64,000 nt of DNA from Mesorhabditis belari (Eukaryota; Nematoda; Chromadorea; Rhabditida; Rhabditidae): NCBI GenBank assembly GCA_958450365.1, contig CAUEEP010000760.1, positions 383,462-447,461 of the forward strand, given 5' to 3'. The notes beneath the pieces were generated by a model that was given only the letters and a program-made list of their open reading frames with translations, was not told where the DNA came from and did not search any database. Within the stretch, counting starts at the first letter, position 1. Every line of letters begins with the position of its first letter. The position numbers and the translations under genes were made by a program. Shown in pieces: positions 1 to 10,300 of this stretch.

Positions 1-180
1 CTTAAATGGTGGTGAAATGGTGTCTTATCTTTTAAGTCACACTGACTTAAAATTCTCGTTAAGTCTGTGACTTAAAAATTTTTGCCAAGTCGGTGACCTA
101 ACGAAGTCACTGACTTAGCAAAAATCGCTAAGTCACCTCTCCCTAAGTCACTGACTTAAAATGGTGGTGAAACCGGGTGC
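1..180. repeat. Degenerate short repeat around AAGTCACTGACTT
   Basis: The motif AAGTCACTGACTTAAAA and close variants (AGTCGGTGACCTAA, AAGTCTGTGACTTAAA) recur in both orientations, so single-strand folding is possible. It abuts the decayed mariner at its left. No coding potential is visible. The array may continue beyond the window edge. Confidence 0.6.
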
Positions 181-189
181 TGGTCTACT

Positions 190-1117
190 CTTTCCTGCTG
201 TTGCACATATAGATCTGAGGTGGCTGTTCGACTAGAAGGTAGAACCTCAAAGTGTATAAGACCATGGGAATTTCACCAAACAGATAACCTGGCCTTTCTT
301 CCATGCGGGTCACGATGTGGCGTCGTTTTTGGCTGTTTTCCTGGACTTAACCACTACCGTTTGCGCAATGAGTCATCGTAGTAAATCCATTTTTCATCGG
401 CCGTCACAGTAGTATCCTAAAAACCTCGATTTTTTGATTGACGAAGAAGAATACCGGCTTCATTCCATAGTCACTCAATTCCATAGTTTCATAGTCCATG
501 CCATAGTCACTCGAGTAGCTTTATTAGCGTCACGAAGTTGATGGGGTACCCATTTTCTGACGAGATACGCTTTACCCAAACGATGTAAATGGTCCGCAAT
601 TGTTGTGCAGCTTAAAGCAAACATCGTTGTAAGTTCCCGAGTCGACAAGGTTGGGTTATCTTCAATGGCTTCTGAAAGATCGTCATCGTTGAGCGCTGGA
701 GGGGGCTGACCACGTCCACGATCCTTTAGAGTTCCATCTCCCTCTCTAAATTGTTGAAGCCATTTTTTACAAGCTTGCCCTGAATACAAGCTTCTCCAAA
801 AGCTTCTCCAAGCTTCTGAATACAAGCTTTACAAGTTTCTCCAAAGACTTTCAAGATTGAACTATGGCTCTCCCGGACACTTTTTCCTTGTTTGAAGTCG
901 TAGAGCCAGCACACCCGAATTCGGTACTTCTGATCTTCAATTCTAAAAAAAGGCAAAATTATAAGGTAGTAAATTTTATAAAAACATAGAATTAGAAAAG
1001 ATCTACAACTTTGGAACAAAACAGAAATCAGAGGTGACACCAAAAAAAATTGGCAGTTCGCTACACGGAAAAAATAGCAATTGAAGTTGAGAGTATTTTC
1101 ATTCCGGACACCCTAAT
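190..1117 (-). pseudogene. Decayed mariner transposase with one recognisable terminal end
   Basis: Read on the minus strand from about 1043 down to 190, the fragments match mariner-family transposase in order. They show a first helix-turn-helix piece with CWLYDFKQGKSVRESH, a second HTH piece (GDGTLKDRGRGQPP, then STRELTTMFALS), and a catalytic-core piece TADEKWIYYDD followed by HGRKARLSVWW. The first catalytic Asp (in ADEKW) is visible. Stops and frame changes separate the pieces: a TAG follows the DDSLRKR segment and the two HTH parts lie in different frames. The outer end at 1101-1116 reads ATTCCGGACACCCTAA next to TA, which is a mariner-type terminus. I could not find a matching left terminus, so the left limit is approximate. 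It is a non-functional relic. Confidence 0.8.
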
Positions 1118-1341
1118 AGTTGTTTAGTTTAGTCTAAAGTATTGATTCTACACAGTTTTTTAGCCAAAAATTATGCTCATAACGTAAAAAAGATTACATA
1201 GACAGTGCATAGAAGAACCCGGTCCTGATTCCACTCAATACTTTTGATATCCAACTGGACAAGCAAAATATTGGTTATGTATCCCTAACTGCACTATCTA
1301 CTTGTTATGCAGATGTTTTTAAGTTACCATACTCTTCATTG

Positions 1342-1355
1342 CATACTTTCAGATA
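1342..1355 (+). promoter_or_regulatory. Candidate trans-splice acceptor before the methyltransferase start
   Basis: CATACTTTCAG at 1342-1352 is a good nematode 3' splice site, placed three bases before the ATG at 1356 with no upstream donor needed. This fits spliced-leader addition directly in front of the start codon. That is inference; only the acceptor is seen. Confidence 0.55.
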
Positions 1356-1711
1356 ATGTCCCAACAACTACGGAGATACCTGAAAAATTCTCTTCGAGTC
1401 AACCGCTACACATTGATTCTCTTTGCTGCTGTGGGTTTCTCTAGTATTCACAGTTGAATTCTTTTAGTTAGCTATGATGGCTTTTCTGTTTTGGAAGGTG
1501 ATATCGCCAAGCAGTGAACCCACACATTATATTACACAAGATGAATTTTTATACCGGGTCAAGGTGAGTTCGGATAAGCATTGAGACTTGAGCTTGAGCA
1601 GAGTTTGAGACTTGAGCACTTCAAAGGTAGTTCGAGCCAAGTCTGGGTAGCAGCTAGCTTTTGTCTGGCTTTTGGTCTTGACTGACTTCACTACAGGTCG
1701 AGCAAGTCGAG

Positions 1712-1743
<32 letters not shown>

Positions 1744-4024
1744 AGCAAGCAAGCAAGCAAGAGCAAGCTCATGTCTAAGAAGTCAGGCCTGACCACCTGG
1801 CTTCTGGCCTTCCTGAGCCGGTCTAATCTGTGAGTTGGCCTGGCTCATCCTGCCCTATAGGCCCTGAAGTTGAAAGTTTCCCGAAGTTAAGCTTGAGAAT
1901 CAAATTCTTGAATCGAATTCAGCTTGTTCTCCTAAAATTTAGACCAATCTGAAAAAACCGCAATTTCGTGGAAAATATTGCTGGCAAAACGATTGCTTCA
2001 TTGTGCAAGATGTCTGGCAAACGGTTAAAGAAGTGCCAGGCGGATATTCTAAGTTGTAAGTTTAGGTTTAAAGCTTTCTTAAAAAGGCAAGCCTTTTAGT
2101 GATGGTCCTCAACGAATCATCACACCACAAGGTTTCGCTGAAGTGATTTTAGTAGAAACGCCGCTCAAATTGCCAACAGGTACTTTAAAAATGCCGTTTT
2201 GGTTTATTTTTAAACTAAAACTTTAGAATACACAAAAGAAAATTTGAATTCGAGCAAATGGCACATTGAAAAGATGGGAAAGCCGAGAATTGGCTACTTA
2301 TCAGTCATCGTCTCTTCAATGTTCACTTCGGGAGCTCTTGGATTGACAAGTTTGCCAAGATCTCTAAATATAAAGAAGCTAAAGACTTTGAAATCATTGT
2401 AAAAGTTCCAGGATTCATCTTTGAAGCGCTTAAAATGTTTATTGTTTTTTTCAGAGTCAGTCATTGGTGATGTCTTGTTCATCGGCCTTGGCGGTGGTGG
2501 AATCAGCAATTTTGTGTCAACCGCTTTCCAAAAAGTGAATCTTTATCAAGCTATATTCATGGAAAATTCCTGATCCAAAACTTTCAGATCAATGTAACAA
2601 TGGTTGATATCAATCCGGCCACAAAACCGATGGCATTAGAGCAATTTGAAGTCGTCGAGAATGCGAAAAGTCGAATCATAATCGAGGATGGCGCAAAATT
2701 TATCAAGGATCAAGTGGCAAAGAAAAACGGTTTGAATTTGTATTCTAAAGTTTTCTTATCTGAATTTCAGTTGGCATTTTCGATGCGATAATCGTTGATG
2801 CCTGTTACAATAACAGGAAAAAGCCAAACGTTTGCCCGGTCGATCCATTCATGGAAAAAGAGGGATTGGTCGCGTTCAAAAAGCTTTTGAGGCAAAGTGG
2901 TGAGTTGGACAGGTTACACTTAAAGGCAAAAACCTGAAAATATTCAGTACCAGTGTAACATTGGGCTGGAAAAAGACTTGGCTTTACTATACGTCTATCT
3001 TGGCTTCACCCCGCCAGAAATCCCATTGGAAATGGCTTCTGGGCGGGCTTACAAGTCCTGAGAATGTCAGACAGCATTGTATTAGGTTATCGTACATTTG
3101 ATACGTCCCTTGCTCCCTTTGCCATTGTTAATCTAACTTTGAGCTCAAATAGCTTGGTGTTGGGCTGTCCAATCTAAATATTCTTGGTATCATTAGATGC
3201 GCCAAGTCTTTCTCTGTCGATTGGTACAAAAACTATTTCAATTGGACAGCCCAACGCCAAGATATTTGAGCTCAAAGGTGGATTGCCAATGGCAAAAGGG
3301 GCGGGGCGCGAACGTCCCACCTTTTATACCTCTTCCCGCCCCATTTGCCATTGGCAACTTTGAGCTCAAATATCTTGGTGTTGGGCTGTCCAATCTAAAT
3401 ACTTTTTGTATCAATCGACAGAGAAAGCCTTGGCGCATCTAATGATACCAAGAATATTTAAATTGGACAGCCAAGCACCAAGATATTCGATCTAAAAGTT
3501 AGATTGCCAATGGCAAAAGGGAGCAAGGGACGTATCAAATGTCCGATAGCCTTTTTCAACGGAAGTACGAAAGACTTTCTGGACAGCCTAATATATCAGT
3601 AACTTTTTAAAGCTTGAGATCAGCTGGAAAGTGGACAATGGGATCTGTATACTGGGCAACTAACCATTTAATTAACTCCATATTTTTCCATAATTTCGGC
3701 CTTCTATTCTTCAGGTGTCGTCATCTACAACGTTTTGGTGATGGACGCCTGGCAGAATAAAGAAGAAATGGAGAAACATGTGAGCTAAATTCACCAACTG
3801 AAGTGCTAATTTTGATTTCAGATCCTTGAAGCAAACACAAGAGTCTTTGGCTCAAAAAATTGCAGACTGATTCCGATAAGATTTTTGTCGAATAAGGTTT
3901 TGGAAAAACTTGAATGATATAGACAAATATTTTTCAGGTTTTGATTTGCAGTCCAACAGGTTTGCCAAGAGAGGAAGAGCAAAACGAAATAGGAGAACAA
4001 TTCAACAAAATGTTTGGCTGGTAA
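1356..4024 (+). CDS. Membrane-anchored class I methyltransferase, spermidine-synthase/METTL13-like fold
   Basis: Exons: 1356-1430, 1468-1563, 1943-2055, 2100-2179, 2227-2349, 2455-2534, 2588-2729, 2771-2899, 3715-3779, 3822-3896, 3938-4024; all phases agree and the product is 354 aa. Residues about 16-42 form one hydrophobic segment after a basic N terminus (RYLKNSLRVNRY), so a type II signal anchor is likely. The SAM-binding motif is VLFIGLGGGGISNF (about 169-182), followed by an acidic strand end VTMVDINP and the FDAIIVDAC motif (about 240-247). The spermidine-synthase polyamine residues are not evident, so a protein methyltransferase of the METTL13-like group, common in nematodes, is a better guess than spermidine synthase. 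The 2349 donor (GTTTGCC) is chosen because it keeps frame; a stronger-looking GTAAAAG at 2399 does not. Introns 2 and 8 carry repeats. Substrate unknown. Confidence 0.88.
1711..1772. repeat. AAGC-type microsatellite
   Basis: A run of GCAAGCAAGCAAGC with one slipped unit lies inside intron 2 of the methyltransferase gene. The Leu/Cys-rich ORF across it on the minus strand is an artefact of the repeat. Confidence 0.85.
3081..3593. mobile_element. Foldback element with mariner-like ends (family A), copy in methyltransferase intron 8
   Basis: Both ends are mariner-like (TTAGGTTATCG at left, CTGGACAGCCTAA at right) next to TA. The interior is a series of near-perfect inverted repeats: the block from TTTGAGCTCAAA to GGTATCATTAGATGCGCCAA appears four times in alternating orientation around GC-rich cores (GGGGCGGGGCGCG). 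It encodes nothing credible; ORFs read on both strands give nearly the same peptide, as expected of a palindrome. Other copies lie at 5020-5500, 10235-10392 and inside 37801-40905. Confidence 0.8.
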
Positions 4025-4349
4025 AAAGATCGAGAAAATCCTGTGCATATTGCTTGATTCACTTTTGACTTTCATTAATTTATAGCTAATGATTGCCATT
4101 GGCAATCTAACTTTTAGATTAGATATCTTTGTGTTTGGGTGTTCAATTTAAATGTTCTTTTAGTCTGTTGTCTATTTTTTTCTATTATTCATAGCTTGTT
4201 ATCAATAAAACTTTATCAAACATTCAAATAATGCAAATTTTAGTTCAAATTTCGAATTTTAGTTCAGCTACAAAGTGAATTTGACGGATCACAAGGGTAA
4301 AGCACAGAATAAAACTGATCACGATTTATAGAATATTTTGGCTTTTTTT
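4025..4349. other. Convergent 3' intergenic space with a poly(A) signal
   Basis: This gap separates the convergent methyltransferase and syndapin genes. A plus-strand AATAAA sits at 4204-4209, 180 bases after the methyltransferase stop, and a second lies near 4306-4311. Bases 4087-4165 are a fragment of foldback family A (GATTGCCATTGGCAATC followed by the TTTGTGTTTGGGTG variant). No clear minus-strand poly(A) signal is seen for syndapin. Confidence 0.6.
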
Positions 4350-7300
4350 TCACATAACTTGAACATAGCTAGCCGGGAAGAGTCCCGTCAAGCCGCCCTT
4401 TCTCCCCGTGCACCAACCGAGAGAGTCTGGCTCGGAAAGCACCTCAATCGTTTCACCTAAATTTAGTAGTAAGATAAGGTGGTTATCTTAATGTACAATT
4501 TGTGCTCAAAACTCGGACTCATTCTTTTTAGGACTCATTCTTCTTTTTTATCCCTTTGACCTACAGGGCTGTTTCATGCCGCAATTCTCCAGGCTAAGCC
4601 TTGGTTTTCGATTTATCGATCTTGGATTGGTCTTGGCTTGAATACTATAACTTTTAGCTTTTCCGAACAGCCTTGCTTGCTTAAATAGATAAGACACCCA
4701 ATGTAAAATTGTATGTTTAACACGTTCACGACGATACGATCGTTCTAATGACGAGTATTTTTGATGTCAACTCAAGTTTTGTTATTTGTTTCGCAAAAAG
4801 TTCTTAGTACTTTGTATTAGTTTCAAGAAAAGATTCAGGACTTTCTAATGACTATAATAGTTGAATTTGTCTTTGAATTTTCATCTAAATATTAATAAAA
4901 CAGTTAACGACTAAGCAATTGCACGACCAAAATGTGTTAAGAAAATCGCGCGAATGTGTTAAGAATTAAGAAAATCGTCGCGAATGTGTTAAGAAAAGAG
5001 TATTACAGCCCTCAAATCTCAGGCTATCGGACATTTGATACGCGCCCGCCCCTTTTGCCATTGGCAAACTGACTTTTAGATCAAATATCTTTGTATTAGG
5101 CTGTCCAATTTAAATATTCTTGGTATCATTAGATGCGCCAAATCTTTCTCTGTCGATTGGTACAAAAACTATTTCAATTGGACAGCCCAACAGTAAGATA
5201 TTTGAGCTCAAAGTTGACAATGGCAAATGGGGCGGGACGCGTATAAAAGGTGGGACATACGTGCCCCGCCCTTTTGCCATTGGCAATCCACCTTTGAGCT
5301 CAAATATCTCGCTGTTGGGCTGTCCAATTGAAAAAGTTTGTGTACCAATCGACAGAGAAAGACTTGGCACATCTAATGATACCAAGAATATTTAAATTGA
5401 ACAGCCTAACAACAAGATATTTCAGCTCAAAGTTAGATTTGGCAAAGGGAACAGGGCAAATGGCAAAGGGAACAGGGCACGTATCAAATGCTCCATAATT
5501 CAAATCTCCTGCACTATATAATATAAATGCCTATATATAGTTAATCTCCAGTTTTAGGTCTATTCTACCTTTCTTCAAGCCGATCTCGTCATTCTCAATC
5601 GGACTGTAATCGTAGAGCACGGTTGCGAGCTGCTAAAAACAAATCTTTATTTTTATCTTCACTCTTTGCTCACTTTCTGATAATCATCGAATTCGGAGAA
5701 TTTCTCTGAATCCGGGGTTCTTGACGATGGTGGATTGCTAGCAGCAGAAGAGGAATTCATCGAATTCGTTGAGTGAAGTGGTGGATGGATCATTGAAGTA
5801 ACGGGCTTTTGAGGCAACGATTCCCATCTCCTGGCCTCATTTCCATTGTAGCCATTCACATTGATTATGTTCTGAACAATGTTTTGTTGATATTTTCGAT
5901 CACTAACCTTATTGTTGTTATTGTTGTTATTCCGGTTCTTCTGATTGCTCTTCTGTGAATCGAAAGTGTTGGTATCGGAGTCGCTGCTGCTCTAGAATTT
6001 CAATATTGTAATAAGCCTATTATTTAAGAGTTAAAGTTAAATAACGGCCAGCTAAACAGACTTAAACTTAAATAATAGCTCAACTTGTTATAAAACAAAC
6101 AAAACCAACTTTTCGACTCACCCCTTGCTTTCCATTTTCGCTTCCATGACTGCTGCCCGGTTGTGGTCGGTGAATCTCAAGTCCTCTAAGGATTTAAATG
6201 ATAATTTTATATATTATAAATGATTTTTATATATTATAAATGTTTTTATATGCTAAATTCGATTTTGAAACCTTTTTAACAGAAGGTTTTAGCATTAGAA
6301 CCACTAAATTACTAAAGAAATTAGAGTTTTTGCAAGTTTCTTAGAAAATAAAGAAAAATATGCATTTCTTTTGTATTTCTTAATGTTTTTGATAAACTAC
6401 ATTGCAATGTAAATGTACATTGTAAAATGTATTATTTAAAGTTTGATTAATAAACAAAATGGGCGAAATTTCGATAGTTTTAAGATAAAGCTTTCGTTAA
6501 GGTATTAAAGTGCTGAACAAAACTAGAATTTTTTTTTGTTTTGGCTAGATTTTGTCGGCAAAATTTAATAAAATTCTTTGTGAAATTACTTTTTTAGGTA
6601 AAAAGAGGTTTGAAGATAAAAGATTTCCAAATCAGATGACCTATTTGATTGGCTGAAGCCATTTGGCTTCAAAATCAGACGGCTATTTGAATGGTTTCCA
6701 AATCAGATGGTCGATTTGAATAGTTTTAAAATCGAACGTCCGATTTAAATGGCTTCAAAACCAGACGCCGATTTAAATGGCTTCAAAATCAGACGGCTAT
6801 TTGAATGGCTTCCAAATCAGATGGCCGATTTAAATGGCTTCAAAACCAGACGTCAATTTGAATGGCTTCAAAACCAGACGCCTATTTAAATGGCTTCAAA
6901 ATCAGACGCCTATTTAAATGGCTTCAAAACCAGACGTCAATTTGAATGGCTTCAAAACCAGACGCCTATTTAAATGGCTTCAAAACCAGACGCCTATTTA
7001 AATGGCTTCAAAATCAAACATTTATATATTTCATCATCATCATTCATATATATTTCATCTATTTACCTTTTTTCTTGTGGCTTTTGGAACTGATGAGGAG
7101 CCACAGTTGGTAGAATTTCATCGTCAGCTTTGATCACTTGCCTCGTCAAGACCACTCCACCAGAAGCATCCTTTGCTGAGCACTTTCTCGCAGAAATCTC
7201 TCGCATTTCTGGATGGTACTCCTAAATAACAAGATGTTAATCTTGTTTTTGATGAAGACCAAAAAACCGTATACAAGATTAGGCAAAATTACCCGGACAA

Positions 7301-10300
7301 CTTTTTAGAAAAGCAGTTGTCGCACGCTTAATTTATTTCAAAATGTCAAGCGTTATATAGAGAATTGTAGCCCTTAATCTTGGCTACATTTATCTACTAA
7401 AAACTTTCCAATCGGACTCATTTAACAAGTCCTTGAATGAGCACTAGTCGATCCCGCTCCAGCGCCTTGCCATTTTTGACGATTTTCTACATAAAAATTT
7501 TATCTAAAAAGGACTTTGTTCAATTAAATTTGTGTGCATTTTGTTTAAAAAGTTATTTCCAACAATTTCATAGCGCTATAACAGCTACTATAACGAGATA
7601 TCGTCATCGTCAAATTGTCAAAAATCGCATAGGGACGACAGTGCTCATTTAAGGACTTGTTAAATGAGCTGCATAAATCCGATTGGGAAGTTTTTAGTAG
7701 ATAAATGTAGCCAAGATTTAGGGCTACAATTCTCGATATAACAATTGACACTTTAAAATAAATTAAGCGTCAACAACCTTTTCAAAAAGTTATCCGGATA
7801 ATTTTGCCCAAAAATCTCGTGCAGTTGCTTACCTCGAAATTTGGCCAACACGTCGGCGCATCGATTCCATAAACTAGACACCAAGTGGTGAGATCTTCAT
7901 TCAAAGCTCGCTCATCGGTCGTTCTCAGTCTTTGCTGGATTTGCTCATGGAGTTGTTGGAATCTAAAACCTGATTGTTGACAGGCTCATTTTGGTATCTG
8001 GTTCAAATTCGTCCAAGTTCACCTATTAGGTTGGCAAGTTATAAACGATTGTTTTTGGGTAATGTGTTTTCTGAAAAAACGGCTTATCCAATCAAAAAAC
8101 GGTTTGCTTAATTCAAAAGCCCTATCCTTAATCTACAAAATGGCTTTTTTTGAATTTTTGAAAAATGTTTTATTTTAGAACTTTTTCAAGCATTTTAATG
8201 TAAGAGTTGAAAATCCTGTTTCTAGCATTCATGAGCTAATATATTATTATAGCTATTATATATGAGTGATTGCATACTTTTTAAAATAAAACGCTTCATC
8301 GATTACATAGTTTCCAAAATTTCAGAACAATCCAATCTTCGGAAGGTTGATTTTCAAATCAGGCTCAAAATGCACTTTTGTGCCAATTTAATCCATTTTC
8401 GTTTGAATTTAAGCAAGATTAAAAAAAAAGAGAATAAAAGAAAGAGATTAAAAGAAAGAGAATGTTTCGATCGATTGGATTTTTCTGAAATTTCGGGAAA
8501 CTATTTAATCGATGAAGCGTTTTATTTTAAAAAGTATTCAATCACTCAAAAATACAGTCATGGACAAAAGTCTTGGCGGGTCCTGGGTGGCAACTTTCAA
8601 ACGTAAATTTAGGAACCTTTCCGAGAGGCTATAAAAAAGTTCTCACAAGTATTTTTGAGCATTTTTACTCTACTTTTAGCTATGACCAAGCATTGAACTC
8701 GAAAGTTTATTTTAACCAACAAAAATAACAAAATAAATAAGATTGTTCATGTTTAGATGACTGATTATTTTATTATGAAGGATAATTTCGAAAAGTTTGG
8801 ATAGGGGTGAGGTCAAGTTAATGGGTCGGTAGTTTGAGAAATGATTTTTAGGGGAAGATTTTGATAATGGTATAACGAAAGATTCTTTCCATACATTAAA
8901 ATGCCAGAAAAAGTTCTAAAATAAAAGATTTTTCAAAAATTCAAAAAAAGCCATTTTGTAGATTAAGGATAGGGCTTTTGAATCAAGCAAATCGTTTTTT
9001 GATTGGATAAGCCGTTTTTTCAGAAAACACATTACCCAAAAACGATCGTTTATAACTTTATAACAACCTAATAGTTTTCAACTCTCCACTCTCTTGTCTC
9101 TCTTGTCTATTCTTACGCAAATTTCTCACTTATTGTTGTTGATGAGATCGACGAGAACATGCTCTGTACCGGTGATCATTTCCACAAAGAATTTCAATCT
9201 TTTCAGCTCCATTTGTTGACATTTCGCAAAGACAAACGACATGTTTTCCATATAAGGGCTCTGAAAAGGGCAAATATTTGGGTCATGAGAATCTTTTGGA
9301 TGAAATGGTTTAATGGGGGTTGTTTCATCGAATGTGGGAACAAGGATTCAAATAGTATTATGAAACAACAGTTAGGCTTGACTACTGTAGCTCTAACAGC
9401 ATTTCTAAGCCAGAGATTTAACGGTACTTGTGACTCTTACACCTTGCCATATAATTGAATTTTAACGTTTGTACTTTGAATAATACTTTGAATAACTTTG
9501 GATACTTTGTAAGTGTTGATCTCGCCAAGGAACTTCTCATAGTTCTGCTTCGTTCTCAACACTTCTTCGTGCGCCTTTTCACAACGATCCTGAAACGTTT
9601 TGGTTATTAGGTTACATTTGAAAAATAGAAGAGCTGACTCAACTAGAAGAGCTGACTCAACTAGGAGAGCTGAAAGATAGAAATGCTTAAGATAGATCAA
9701 TAAGATATGCTAGTTGATCAATAAGATATGCTAAAATTGATCTTTACCCAGTCTATAACTCACTCTCATTTTCTGCGTTCCATCCAACGAGATCGATGTG
9801 TCTTGTTGAGCATTTGCCAACAAAACGGCTGCACTTCGCTCCGATCGGCAAGCTATAAAATATTAAACGAAATTTTGCAGACTATTACTGTTTATAGCAA
9901 TAACAAAACGGGTTACCTTAGTGAAATTGATACTTTGCTAGAAAACTGGTACTCTTAAACTATACTCACCGGTGTAGTAAGCTTTCTTGGCGACTTCAGT
10001 CCTCTCGTAAAGCTTTCTCCATTGGCGTTGAGCCTGAAAAGAAAAAGATTTGAAATTTGATTTAGGTAAACATGTATTTAAGCTTATTACTAAAGTCTGG
10101 AAAATTAAAATAACCTTTTCAAAAGCATCCTCAACTTCTCGGATCTCTTTCGGTGCTCGAAAGGCGGATGGATGGTGGTTTTCTTTTCGGAATAAGCTGA
10201 GAGTTTTCACGATCTGAATGATATTGATTACTGAATATTTGGTATCATTAGATGCGCCAAGTCTTTCTCTATCGATTGGTACAAAAACTATTTCAATTGG

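Noticed and set aside
1356..4024. Spermidine synthase proper
   Set aside because: The fold matches, but the polyamine-binding and catalytic residues expected in that enzyme are not evident, and there is a membrane anchor.
3197..5503. ORFs on both strands with MRQVFLCRL- or MVSLDAPNLS-like peptides
   Set aside because: The same peptide arises from opposite strands because the sequence is a palindrome; these are foldback elements.
8262..8606. 114-codon ORF with a Lys-rich middle
   Set aside because: Lies across the arms of a nested palindrome in a syndapin intron; no splice or family support.
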